A stretch of DNA of 64,000 bases from Chaetoceros tenuissimus (lineage: Eukaryota; Bacillariophyta; Thalassiosirophyceae; Chaetocerotales; Chaetocerotaceae): positions 620,001 to 684,000 of the forward strand of contig BLLK01000020.1 in assembly GCA_021927905.1 (NCBI GenBank), in the 5' to 3' direction. A program made the translations under genes and the position numbers. Shown in pieces: positions 53,357 through 63,947 of this stretch (position 1 is its first letter; each line of letters begins with the position of its first letter). The notes below the pieces were generated by a model. The model saw nothing but the letters and a program-made list of their open reading frames with translations, ran no database searches and was not told where the DNA came from.

Positions 53357-54406
53357 ATGGATATCAGTGCACATCAAGATGATGACTTCAATGCTGCATT
53401 TGCTCCTTCTGAGATGAGATGTCTTGCATTGGTATCTCACAATGGTATGAAAGCTACCATGAAGAAGTTTGTATTGGCGAACAAGAATATTTTGAAGAAG
53501 TTTCGTCTTACCGGAACAAACTCTACCATGACAATGTTGCGTGAGGTGTTTAAGGATGAGGCAGATCAGATTGTGTTTGGTCCAAGTTGCAAGAGTGGTC
53601 CGCTTGGAGGAGATGCGGAGTTGGTAGCGTTGATGTGTAGTGGTGGTCTTGGTGGTATGTTGTTTTTCCAGGATCCTATGGATGTTCATCCTCATCAGGC
53701 TGATATTGAGTGTTTGGTGAGACAAGCGCTTGTACACAATACGATGATGGCGAACACTCCAACTACTGCTCTAATGCTGATGAATGTGTTTCGTAATGCA
53801 TTGGAAGGAGATGGGAAGCCGGAGTTGATTCCATCATTCTTCTTTACATTGGAAAGTCCAGCCGTTGAAGTGTACAAGGCTGGTCAGAACAAGGTCATTG
53901 CAAGCCATAGTGAACAGCAAGTGAATGGCTTTTCTTCCCCGAAGAAGACAATGCTGGAGGCCAATGCTGCAGACTTAATTATTTCAAGATTGAAAGAGGA
54001 CCATAATAAAGTTCCTTCTGAAGTTGATGCCATGTCAACCGATGTATCTTCCTCTAGTCAGGCTTCCAGTGTCTACTTTACCTCGGATAACTCATCTTCT
54101 TTTCAAAAGATTGACGATATCATTGCATTCTTTCAGCGGCAGAAGATGAAGCAGCAGAAAAAGAAGACTCGCGACCTTGATCTGACTAATCATACCATTC
54201 TGACATGTGATTCTTCCGTAACGTCGAGTACAAGAGATATCTTGCGTGATATTGAGAGTAAATACAAGAAACATAGAAATATGGATTTATCACAGCATTC
54301 GACATCCTCGATCTTGAGAAGTAATGAGAGTGCTAGAGAAAGCAAAAGACGTATAGAGCGTGCAAGAAGTTCCAGTGAAAAGAGAGAAAAGACTGTACGT
54401 TTCTGA
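53357..54406 (+). CDS. mgsA: Methylglyoxal synthase with long C-terminal extension
   Basis: 349 aa from ATG 53357. Converts dihydroxyacetone phosphate to methylglyoxal plus phosphate. MgsA motifs: CLALVSHNGMKATMKKF (start strand and His), LTGTNSTM (phosphate-binding TGT), SGPLGGDAELVALM with catalytic Asp, LFFQDPMDVHPHQADIECLVR with the second Asp/His, and MMANTPTTALMLM. All key residues of the bacterial enzyme have counterparts. After ~170 residues a Ser-rich, basic tail follows (KKHRNMDLSQHSTSSIL, ESKRRIERARSSSEK). The frame is continuous with the EF-hand gene upstream except for one TAA. A 60-nt intron 53319-53378 (GTATCC...CAAG) would bypass it and give a single 581-aa protein. Confidence 0.82.
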   Translation: MDISAHQDDDFNAAFAPSEMRCLALVSHNGMKATMKKFVLANKNILKKFRLTGTNSTMTMLREVFKDEADQIVFGPSCKSGPLGGDAELVALMCSGGLGGMLFFQDPMDVHPHQADIECLVRQALVHNTMMANTPTTALMLMNVFRNALEGDGKPELIPSFFFTLESPAVEVYKAGQNKVIASHSEQQVNGFSSPKKTMLEANAADLIISRLKEDHNKVPSEVDAMSTDVSSSSQASSVYFTSDNSSSFQKIDDIIAFFQRQKMKQQKKKTRDLDLTNHTILTCDSSVTSSTRDILRDIESKYKKHRNMDLSQHSTSSILRSNESARESKRRIERARSSSEKREKTVRF

Positions 54407-54499
54407 TCATCTAAACATTGTTGATAACATAATGATACTCTTAAAGTCTCATCAAGTTCAGTGGATTTGCTTTTATTGTATAATGATTCCTGAATGTTT

Positions 54500-57400
54500 C
54501 TAATTTTCAACGAGAGCATCACCTTCGCCTTGCTGTTTAGGCACTACTAGAGCTGATTCATCATCTACATTCTCTGCAGTTTTTGTTAGTGGAACTTCTT
54601 CCTCAATAATAGACTCTTTCTTCACATCGGTATCACTTATAACAGATGTTTTATCCTTGTCATTCTTATCGATATGAATATCTTGGAGAGGAATACTTTC
54701 TTCAACTTTCGACTCCTCCACAACATTCATCGACACTTTCGAGACTTGCACTCCAACAGACTCACATGATTCAAGTCTACTCACTGGTTTTATGCTTGAT
54801 TTGGGTTTGATCAATGACGGAACTGTTCCATCGCTATTTCGTGGGATTCTGATTCCTGATATATGACTACCACCACCATTCGTCGCAGCATTTGTGCCTC
54901 TTACTGGGCGACCTTTGCCTCTTCTCAATACTTCGCCTTGACCAGTCATGACTTTGTAGAACTTCGGACCAAAGTATATAATGGTTGTGCACAACGCATC
55001 AAAGCTTAATAGCAAGCTGCTGATTTTCAACGTATACGCAGAGGGAAGCATGTCTGACAGTCCCTCACCCATAATGTACACTGCCATCCTCGCGATGACA
55101 AATATGAAGTGCGAATATACCATAAATGCAAGAGAATGGCTTTCATTCAACTCTTGAATTACTTCTCTGGATTGAAAAGTCAAAACAGTAGCCGAGAGTA
55201 ACAGGAAAAACTCCCACACAAACGCAGCTACCTCCCATCCAACCGAATCAGACGCACATCCTGTAAATACATTCACAGTACCGTCTTCACCTCTAATATC
55301 CATTTCATAGGTCGGAACTTGCTTAGGCATATCAATGGATGTCCATAGAATCAAAAACACCAAGTCACAGGACACAGTTGCAATAAGAATCTTCTTGAGA
55401 CGATTGGGATCAATTTCAACTCTTCTACAGGCCATACCACTTCTAGTCAATTTGTTAACTGCTGACACTTTGATTAGTAATGGGACCAAAGCTAGAGTGT
55501 ATCCAAGACGCATGAACCATTGTGTCGTAGTACATACAGCATCACTTGGTACCGAAACAGAATATGTGATTCCAGAAATTGCAATGAATGCATGGCCCAA
55601 AGTTATAAGATACAATACATCCACCTGTGCGAATTTGATAATCTGTACAGCTCTCCATTTGTATACAAGTGCAGCTGTACACATGGCAACTAATAATGTA
55701 ATTGAACCAACTGCATATCCAGTATTAGATAGATGAGAGTATGTGATATCTTTGAAATTTCGGGGATAACCTTTTGGAGCGTGAGAAAGCAAATCTGGAA
55801 GGTTTTCATATACAAATTTACATACGCCCTCTCTTTCTTTGTTTTCTTCTTGACTATCCTCTTCAAGCTGGATCCATTTGTCAAAGATATTCTCAATCGA
55901 ATACGGAGGCACAATCAATCCTTTCAACACAGCCAGAGCAGGGCTACGTAATTCAATTGGTACAGATTCCGTCTCTGTAAGAAAGCCATTACTAAATAGC
56001 TTTCGGAAAGACATCATTCCAGAGTCGCAACTTCCTACACTGTCCCTACCAACTCGATCATCGAATTCACTAGAGCAGCGATCCACTTCGTCACTGAATC
56101 TATATCTCAGGCAGTCGATAGACGGATTAGGAAACGCAACTCGATGAAAGGAAAAATCTGTTGAACGCGAATACTTGAAGGGGACTGTATCGGGTTCCCA
56201 CCAACCAAAAAAGACGTCTTCCCCATTTGCAACTGCTGCCTCATAGATTTGGATCATGTGACTATATCCGTATCCGGAATTGCCTGCCATTGGACCTCTC
56301 GATGTGAGAGTGAAATTATTCCAGTACAACTGAGCTTCTGTATAAATACTCCATTGGCAATTTGGAGATACAATGTTTCCAGTACAAGTTGGATCGGTTG
56401 CACAATTTGGATTATTATGGCTTTTGAAGTATCCTTTGAATGCACCTAACACAAAATAGCTTCCACCTTCTTTTTCAGTGGCAGGACCTCGAGCTGCAAT
56501 TTCATCACCCTCTTCACAGTTTGATTCTACAAGCGAACAATAATCTGACCAATTTGTAGGTTGTTTAAAAGTATTTGCTAGTAGTTCTCGCTTATCTTCA
56601 CCTTGCAATCCAATGTACGAAGCAAATGATGGCTCCCTTCTAACAGTATGCGCTGGAATATATAAACCATATCGGGCATTCACTCCACTAAAGATCGCTT
56701 GAGTAATTCCATTGAAAATTGTAATGTGAAATTTTCAACTGCAAAAAAACGTACCTTAGTTCTGCTTCGAGAATCTTTCCCTCGTCTTGGTATGGTTTTG
56801 CTGTTTGACGATCTCCCGGCCACACTGAAAGGAATATAAATTCGAGTGAGTCAATTCAAGATGGAAACTATCTGTAGCAATCTTTTATATCCTTTCTCAC
56901 CTTCAGGCATGACGTGAGAACATGCCTTCTCTGTCATACTACAATCTCCGTTCACTCGATCTGCTTCGAGAAGTTGATCAACTGGTCTAAAAGAATTATC
57001 TTGAGAAAAGTCGGGAAAAACAAATCTTGACGCACGGTCGTAGAATGATACGCCCGTATTTGCTTTGCCGTATCCACCTTCAATCGTTGCCGGTACTCCG
57101 TAAATTTCGGAAAGGATGATCTGATAGACCCAACCCAAAGCCAATGCTAGAAATAACACACTTTTTGAATACACATGTAGAAATTAAATCTTATATAAAA
57201 AGTGCATAGATTTTTACTAACTTACCTGACTCCCAGTTCCAAGGACCAATTCTGATGAAAGAATGACCGAAGAAGAAACAGGTAGCTAAGGTGAGATTGT
57301 AAATATTCGCAATTGCATACACATCGTTTTTGATTACTCACCTGATCTCTATATAGTCTTGGTCTGGCTCGACACAATTATCTCCTCGCTGAATGTCAGC

Positions 57401-57682
57401 TGCATCATCTGAATTGCAAACTCGCAATCTATCAAATTGTTTCCCTTCACGTTCCGCCATGGTGTGAAGACATCCTTTTGCAAAAGGATTCGAGCTCACA
57501 TCGACATCTGAAGTACAGTATCCTTTGGAGCAAATCAATCCATCATCGCAATCAATGTTGGCTTTACATATAATTTCCGATGCGAAAGATTGAGATCCTA
57601 GCAGAGACAGGAGTAGAATATTGCTGCACAATCTCCTAATGCTAGGATACCGCTTTGATTTTGCGACCTTTCTTGTTTCCAT
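54500..57682 (-). CDS. Class C-type GPCR with binding-protein-like ectodomain
   Basis: Five exons: 57682-57342, 57251-57226 (a 26-nt microexon), 57146-56901, 56824-56755, 56687-54500, introns 90, 79, 76 and 67 bp, 956 aa. Signal peptide near LLLSLLGSQSFASE, then a Cys-rich segment (CKANIDCDDGLICSKGYC). The microexon supplies RIGPWNWES; with the following ALALGWVYQIILSEIYG and VFFGWWEPD it resembles a type-2 periplasmic binding fold (OpuAC/glycine-betaine-like). Seven helices follow (about residues 555-825) with the family-3 features WFMRLGYTLALVPLLIKVSAVNKL and CTTTQ. Ser-rich cytoplasmic tail. Family-3 receptors sense amino acids, GABA or sugars; the ligand here is unknown. Confidence 0.82.
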
Positions 57683-58086
57683 CTTCAACTGAAATTGGCG
57701 AACAGAGTCACACAGCTTCGTAATGATTATATATTATCAAAAGAGGAAGGATATTGAAGCTTTCCAATGCATACACTATCTACAAGATGCCTCAACCTTT
57801 TGTAATAACATATGAAAGAGAAACGAAGGAACCTTTTTGATGATGTGCGAGCCTATTGCTCTGTATGAAGGGAAAAGGAGGGAACCCTACTAGTACATAC
57901 AAGGTCATATTCATATAAGATATTTGTACGTACGGAGACTTCCAGACAAAGTCAAAAGCAAGTTTGTCCGAGACGTATATGAGCACACAATACGTACGTA
58001 CACAATAAACCAATGACTTGGATTTTTTAAAATAGATTTAAATACAATAAGTAGCTGATCTATCGAATTGAAAATACAAAGTACTT
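57683..58086. other. Intergenic with TACG palindromes
   Basis: About 400 bp with GTACGTAC at 57926-57933 and TACGTACGTA at 57991-58000. It carries the promoter of the class C-type GPCR and the 3' flank of cathepsin Z. No gene seen. Confidence 0.45.
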
Positions 58087-59329
58087 TCACCAGACTTCAT
58101 CGGATGCGGCTGGAAGTTGATTGTTTTTGACCAAAAGACTTTCTTTCAATCTCTTCTTGATTAGAGCAATGTTTTCAGAAGGATCTTTGTAGAATTCGAA
58201 ATTCAAAATAGAACAGTCAGATCCATCTTCATTACATGGTACATTGTTGATACTCCATCCTCCTGGTGTAGCCCAAGCAATATGACTTTCTATTCCAAGT
58301 AAATTTCTTCCAATTTCCACACGAAAGAAGCCAAGCTCTCCAAAGTACTCTATTTCAATTGAAAAATGAGTCTTTATCCTACAAAAACTATACATCATAA
58401 TCTAATTTCATACTTACCACCCCAGCTATTCCTTACAATCCAATGCTGTTTTCGTGTATTTTTACTTTGACCCCATCCAACAATTACAACACCGTGATTA
58501 TGTCCTGAGTTTTCATATTCTACGTCTGAAATAATTCCACCTTTATAATTGGCAATGGCAGTTCCATTGACCGATGCTTTCACAGGCCCACGAGCAAATA
58601 TTTCGGACTTGATTTTATTTACTTGCTCTTCGATATTATCAGAAAGTTCATAACTCCCATATTCGGCAATTGTAGCATTCGGAAATACGTCAATGGCTTT
58701 ACAGTGACCAACTCCATATTCATCCCGACTACAAGTTTTGCATGTATTGATTGGCGAACACGTTGTATCTACAAATGGACAAAATCCCTCTGTAGAGTCC
58801 GAAGAGCATGCGAAATAATTTAGACATGTATCAAATGGTACGAATCCATTCTCTTTGACAAATTTGAATGCCCGTAATGCACTCCCTCCTAAACATGACA
58901 TGTGGGTTCCACAATTCAAAAGAAATTGAATAGACAAATTGATATCAGTAGAGTACTTTTCTTTGCTTTGTAAAAGACGCGCAATCTTTATTCTATCAGC
59001 CAGAGATGACATGGATGAATGTGCCCAACAGGAACCACTGTATTCTTTAGAAGTCAGTGCTGTATTTTTCAATAGATATTATGTGATTTCTACAGGGATT
59101 GAGTATCTTACCAATATTGGGGAATGTGTTGATTTAACATCTTTGTCAAGAAAGATGTCCCGCCTACATTCTGCCATGTAAATTCTATTGGCAAATCATC
59201 AGGATTTATGTATTCTATTGGAAGTAAATGTGTTCGCGAGTCACTTGTTGGTATGTGAAGATCTTGTCCTTTGACTAAAGATGCTATCCGTAGTGCTGAA
59301 AAGAGAAGGAAATATGAATATAACTTCAT
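58087..59329 (-). CDS. Cathepsin Z/X-type cysteine protease
   Basis: Exons 59329-59112, 59037-58418, 58349-58087 (introns 74 and 68 bp), 366 aa. ATG 59329 begins a signal peptide (MKLYSYFLLFSALRIASLV); the frame extends further upstream but without need. The hallmark of cathepsin Z, the HIP insert, is present: QHIPQYCGSCWAHSS, with the catalytic Cys split by intron 1 (TG|T). Catalytic His: SGHNHGVVIVGWG; Asn: WIVRNSWG, followed across intron 2 by EYFGELGFFRVEIG. The short propeptide is also typical. This is a carboxypeptidase-like lysosomal or vacuolar enzyme by family. It is not closely related to the partial protease at the window start. Confidence 0.9.
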
Positions 59330-59754
59330 TTTGCGGGTGCATGGATAAGGATGAAGCATATTTGAAGGAGAGATGACGAGAATTTGTCTCATTATATGCA
59401 CATTGTGCTCTTTCTTCTTCTCACTTCTCACACACTCACATCTCTTAAAAACAAAAACAACATTCAACGAGATTCAACGCTCCCTCTTTTCCGAAGTCTT
59501 TCCATATCTATTTTATCCTTATGACAATTGTCAAACTTCAACAATCAATGCTTTTTTGTCACACACTCACTGATTGATGAGAACTCTTTTGATGGCAATT
59601 TCAAAAATGAGAAGGTTGTAATTTCAATTGCATGTTGTGCAGCAGTGACACGTGAATGACTTCTTTGGGTTGATCCCAAAAATATATTCCACATATCAAT
59701 AGTAAAAATAAAGCTTTGAAACGAGATGGATTACTAATTCAAACCCAAGAAACC
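59330..59754. other. Divergent intergenic region
   Basis: About 425 bp between cathepsin Z and the RING protein. A very short upstream ORF (ATG at 59724, three sense codons) precedes the RING start. Confidence 0.45.
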
Positions 59755-60384
59755 ATGACTGCGAGATATCTACGAAGGGGCTCCGGTAAAACTACCGAAG
59801 GAGAGCAACAGTCAGGTACAGTCGCATCTGATCTGGAAATCATTCTTATACCTTTAGGATTTCTGGTAATATGTCTACTACTTTATTGTTGGAGAAAGAA
59901 ATACAATGCATCTTTTGAGCGAGCATTACAAGCTTCAATTCAACTAAGACGCACTAACGAAAACAAGGAGAAGCTCAATCAATTGAAGGATAAACTGATC
60001 AAAAAGGTATGTTTGTTTTATGTAATGAGAAAGCATATCTGTAACATGATTTTTCTCATTCCAAATCGATTCTACTTCAAGAAACTCAAGGTTGCTTTGA
60101 ACGAAGGAAGCCTGTTCACAGAAGTCTCTCTCGACGACACTGGTAAACAACTCATTGGAAACGAATGTGTCATCTGTATTCAAACTTTTCAAGAAAATGA
60201 TGAAATTTCGTATTCAGCAAATCCAAAATGCTCTCATTATTTTCACTACGATTGTATTGCGGGTTGGTTAATCGCAACGCACTCCAAGTGTCCCACATGT
60301 CGAGAAACCTATCTACTTGCACCCGATTCTGAGGCTGATACATTCACAGATAATAGCACGGTGAATCCTCAATCTGTTGCATGA
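59755..60384 (+). CDS. RING-H2 membrane protein, probable E3 ubiquitin ligase
   Basis: ATG at 59755. Exons 59755-60006 and 60082-60384 around a 75-bp, in-frame and stop-free intron (GTATGT...TTCAAG), giving 184 aa; without splicing 25 residues would be inserted. One membrane span (about residues 29-46, IILIPLGFLVICLLLYCW), a basic/helical linker, then RING-H2: CVICIQTFQ...CSHYFHYDCIAGWL...CPTC, with Cys3-His2-Cys3 zinc ligands complete. ATL-type plant ligases have the same layout. Target unknown. Confidence 0.85.
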   Translation: MTARYLRRGSGKTTEGEQQSGTVASDLEIILIPLGFLVICLLLYCWRKKYNASFERALQASIQLRRTNENKEKLNQLKDKLIKKVCLFYVMRKHICNMIFLIPNRFYFKKLKVALNEGSLFTEVSLDDTGKQLIGNECVICIQTFQENDEISYSANPKCSHYFHYDCIAGWLIATHSKCPTCRETYLLAPDSEADTFTDNSTVNPQSVA

Positions 60385-60538
60385 CACCATCCAGAATTTC
60401 TCGGAGATACTAGTGAAGGACTATGTACACATGCTATGCTAGAATCTATACACCTACTAATTTGATATCATATGCTCCATCTTTTCGTAATCAAAAGAAT
60501 AATCATTCTAAGGACAGATATTCTAAGCATTCTTGTAT

Positions 60539-61975
60539 TTACTCACAATGAATGTCTTCATTGGAATCCCAACCTAAATCAATTTCTAGTCGATGCAACT
60601 CTCTTTTTAGTTTTGCGACCAAATCAGGCTTTTCTTCCCATGGATTGCGACCGCCTTCCAAGAGGTCCATACCCTGCATACACATACCTAGTAAACTATG
60701 CACAGATTCTAGTCGCAGCCAAGAATCTAAAGATCCTATTTCTAAATGAAAGTAGTCCTTGACAAACGTTCCATATGCGTTCCAAATACAGTCTGCTTGT
60801 TGGCGATTGGCAACAACTTTTCGACAAATCAATAATAATTCAAACCTTGGATCTGCAAAGCAACTTTCTTCCCAATCCAATATTGAGAATATTTGTGGAA
60901 TCTTTTTGCAATGTTGTTGGTTTGAAACTAAAATCATATTTTGCGGTTGCAGGTCCAAGTGGCACAGTACACTTGGTAGAGGAAACTTTTCTACTCTTTT
61001 AGATTCCACTAGCAGCCTCTGAACAAAATATTGCAGTGAATTTATGATTGATGTCATTTCATCTTGTTTCAATGATGAGTCAATAGTCATATGCGATGAA
61101 ATCTCAGAAAGTTTTTCTTGATACAGTTCAACCATATCAATATATCTAATAGACTCATCGCTACCTATGAAGTTATTCGCATTCAGTATCTTTATCCGCC
61201 TTTTGAAGTTTTCATTTTGTTTGGAAATATCATGGGTTTGATAAAAGATGGTATGCAAAGGAATTACAGCGGTTTCCAATACATGCATTGCGTACTCTTG
61301 TGCATCGTCAACAGCAACACGACCATGTCTCGGATGGGCCTCATCAAACCCAAATTCCTTGCGAAATTTTACCATATCTGTAATAAACTTATCGTCAAAG
61401 TATAAGTCTTTTCTCAAGTTATTATCGCAATAATGTTGCACCAGTTCCATATCTTTTACAAATGAAAATACTGCCCATGGTGCATCTTGACAATCGCTAT
61501 GATAATATAGTAGCTTTGGTATACAAATCTTGACTGCAAGTCGATCCTTTGACTCATATTGTTTATAATATTGTTCAAATGCTTCATATGCAAGTTGATA
61601 ACCGGCTACTTCTGAATTTGCCAAACGTATGAGTCCATCTTTTGAATTACAATTTAGATTCCACCATCTCGCTCCTCCTTTCCATATCCTTAAAATAAGG
61701 CGAAGTTGCTCTCCGCGAATGGATTTTATTTCCTCCTCGATATCTGATAGAGACTCTGAAGAATTAAATGTTGGGGACTCTAGATTTGTCCGTGTAAGGG
61801 TAAGTAGTAGAACTGTTTGCTGTGCAGATGTAATATTTTCTATGGAATGAATTTCATATCTTCCATTTGTTTCTTGTCTAAGTATATCTTCAAATTGCTT
61901 TAGTATTTTATCATCGGTGCAGATATCACTCATTGTTATTCTGAATAGATAAAGATGGTCATTGGATGTATTCAT
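60539..61975 (-). CDS. APH/choline-kinase-fold phosphotransferase
   Basis: 478 aa, single exon, ATG at 61975. Protein-kinase-like fold of the aminoglycoside phosphotransferase family: catalytic loop LCHLDLQPQNMIL (HxDxxxxN), then FSILDWEESCFADPRFEL with the metal-binding Asp. An N-lobe with LILRIWKGGARWW and AVKICIPKLLYY is present. Such enzymes phosphorylate small molecules such as choline, ethanolamine, homoserine or fructosamine; substrate cannot be told. No signal peptide. Confidence 0.8.
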   Translation of the reverse strand: MNTSNDHLYLFRITMSDICTDDKILKQFEDILRQETNGRYEIHSIENITSAQQTVLLLTLTRTNLESPTFNSSESLSDIEEEIKSIRGEQLRLILRIWKGGARWWNLNCNSKDGLIRLANSEVAGYQLAYEAFEQYYKQYESKDRLAVKICIPKLLYYHSDCQDAPWAVFSFVKDMELVQHYCDNNLRKDLYFDDKFITDMVKFRKEFGFDEAHPRHGRVAVDDAQEYAMHVLETAVIPLHTIFYQTHDISKQNENFKRRIKILNANNFIGSDESIRYIDMVELYQEKLSEISSHMTIDSSLKQDEMTSIINSLQYFVQRLLVESKRVEKFPLPSVLCHLDLQPQNMILVSNQQHCKKIPQIFSILDWEESCFADPRFELLLICRKVVANRQQADCIWNAYGTFVKDYFHLEIGSLDSWLRLESVHSLLGMCMQGMDLLEGGRNPWEEKPDLVAKLKRELHRLEIDLGWDSNEDIHCE

Positions 61976-62549
61976 GCACCAATGGACGGAACTAGAATGA
62001 ATGAAGTTCGAGTGATAGTTGTTAGGTACAGAAAAGATTCACTACATTTTCTATCAAGGTGAAATAATGAGGGTCTGTTTTGTTTGATCAATGTGTGGCT
62101 CATAATGGCCATACCGCTCTTACGTACGTAGCTAAAAAGAAGCGATTAGATCGTCAAAATGGATGAAAATAGCCGATGATTTTTTTCGAAATTTTCATCG
62201 GATTTGAATCTCTGTCTTGTGGGATTTCCCATTCAAAAAATGGCGGTTTATGCAAAAGAATAATGAGAGTGCAAAATTTCAATTCGTGAAAAATAAAAAG
62301 AATATTGTTCTTCGTAAATCAATAAGTTCCTGATTATAGTAGTAACTTTAAAAACACATATATTATATCTTTCGGCACAACCAGACACAATGGCTTAAGC
62401 ATTTTATTCCCCAAGTCGCTTTAATGTACAGTCGATCTGGTGCGCAAAGTTTTAGAGTCCAGAGTAGACTCTTTGATTCATGAATGAAATTACAACAAAT
62501 CATGTCAATCTCTTTCTGTCTATATAAGTAGTAAGACAAATCAAGAGGT
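61976..62549. other. Intergenic with TACG palindrome
   Basis: About 570 bp with TACGTACGTA at 62121-62130. Holds the kinase promoter and the 3' flank of the CKHCGG gene. No gene seen. Confidence 0.45.
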
Positions 62550-63947
62550 TTATACATTTTCCTTGTCCCTTTCACAATATGAAACAAATCTCATTCTACC
62601 CGGACTTGCCGCCATGGGACTATTTGGCATCAATACCTCCCGTCTCGCCATCCCCTGCGGCTTCTTATGTTCCACTGCAAATCCAAGTGCATGACCATGA
62701 CCACTGACAGCCTGCTCTTCATGCAATCTAGCCCACAATCTCTGAAAGAAAACCTTTCTCGAACCATACTTTGGTCTCTCTTCAAATCTAGATCTCTGAT
62801 ACTGTTTGGCAAGTTCATCCTTTTGTTCTTGTAGCTCTTTCAAAGCTCTGACACTATTCCGGATCTCCTTGGGTGCCTTTCGACATTTGTATGCAATATG
62901 CTTGACAATGGTCTGAGAGGTGGTGGTCTGCGATAGACTTCGGAGAGTTTCAGGAAAGTATCTTCCAAAACCCGGTTCTCCCCCGCAATGTTTGCAGCAC
63001 ATGCCTTTGAATCCAATTTGACGAGTTTTGTAAGTTCCAATTCTATCAAGTGGTGTGACGTAACATGGTTTGAGTTGTGCAATACTCAAAAAGATGTAAT
63101 CTGGGATATATTGTCTATCGTTTGCATCTACAAGTTCAGATTCTCCCACGAATTGGGCAAGGACAGCAGGGTCATCTAGGTCAATTTCTACATTTTGTAG
63201 GTTAAGATTGGGTTGAATGTCCGTGTCTACTGGTGCAGGCTGAGGTTTCTTCTTTTTCTTGGACTTTTTAGCTTGCTTGAGTGGCGGCATGCTTTCGGAG
63301 ACGGTTGCTTTACTGAGTTCCTGTGAAGCTGCGTGAATCCCATTATTAGGACCGTTGCCATAGGTGTTGAAGTTAGAGCCTCCAGAAGGAAAGTAAGGAA
63401 AGCCCGGTGCCTGTGCAAAGGACGGTGGAATGGCCGAGTTCGCAGAGTGTCCAAGGTTTCTGTGGTACATGGGTCTATGATGCATGTTCAAGTGCGGGAA
63501 GTACGATACGGAGGGATGATACATGGCATTTGGACTGATGGATTCTTCCCTGTAGAGCGGCTCTGGGACAGTGAAGTTGTTGCTCATGAGGCTGCTACTG
63601 GAAGAGGTAAAGCTTGAAGTCTTGTTACTGTTCGAGGTACTGGCAGTGGTAGTGGTAGACATGCTATGAGAAGAGCTAGATGCCAAGATATCCGGTGTGC
63701 CATCGTCATCCTCTTTTGTGTCACTAGAGAGGGTACTTGAGTGAGTAGAGGAGCTCTTGCTGGCCGATACTACAGAGCTGTACTGATGAGCTGCTTGGTC
63801 TGGTGAAAGGAAGGACGGTGCAGGCTTGGTGTTACTGTGAACATTGGCGATAGGACTTCTATCATGTGTCATTGATGGAGAAGTTGAACTAACTTCTTTT
63901 AGCGACAGCAGAACAGATATGCAATCTTGCTCTTTGAGGCTCGCCAT
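62550..63947 (-). CDS. Diatom CKHCGG-motif protein, putative nuclear factor
   Basis: 465 aa, single exon, ATG at 63947. The first ~220 residues are Ser/Pro/His-rich and disordered, then a basic KKSKKKKKPQP block (nuclear-localisation-like). The conserved part (about residues 285-410) has YIPDYIFLSIAQLKPCYVT, IGFKGMCCKHCGGEPGFGRY, FPETLRSLSQTTTSQTIVKH and YKCRKAPKEIRNSV. I recognise this as a family common in diatoms (CxxCGG plus downstream C, probable zinc site) but without an assigned biochemical role. Codon use is a little more GC-rich than its neighbours. Confidence 0.78.
   Translation of the reverse strand: MASLKEQDCISVLLSLKEVSSTSPSMTHDRSPIANVHSNTKPAPSFLSPDQAAHQYSSVVSASKSSSTHSSTLSSDTKEDDDGTPDILASSSSHSMSTTTTASTSNSNKTSSFTSSSSSLMSNNFTVPEPLYREESISPNAMYHPSVSYFPHLNMHHRPMYHRNLGHSANSAIPPSFAQAPGFPYFPSGGSNFNTYGNGPNNGIHAASQELSKATVSESMPPLKQAKKSKKKKKPQPAPVDTDIQPNLNLQNVEIDLDDPAVLAQFVGESELVDANDRQYIPDYIFLSIAQLKPCYVTPLDRIGTYKTRQIGFKGMCCKHCGGEPGFGRYFPETLRSLSQTTTSQTIVKHIAYKCRKAPKEIRNSVRALKELQEQKDELAKQYQRSRFEERPKYGSRKVFFQRLWARLHEEQAVSGHGHALGFAVEHKKPQGMARREVLMPNSPMAASPGRMRFVSYCERDKENV

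Noticed and set aside
53336-53367. 32-bp GT-AG segment across the EF-hand/mgsA stop
   Set aside because: Too short compared with all other introns here and it breaks the reading frame; the 60-nt alternative keeps it.
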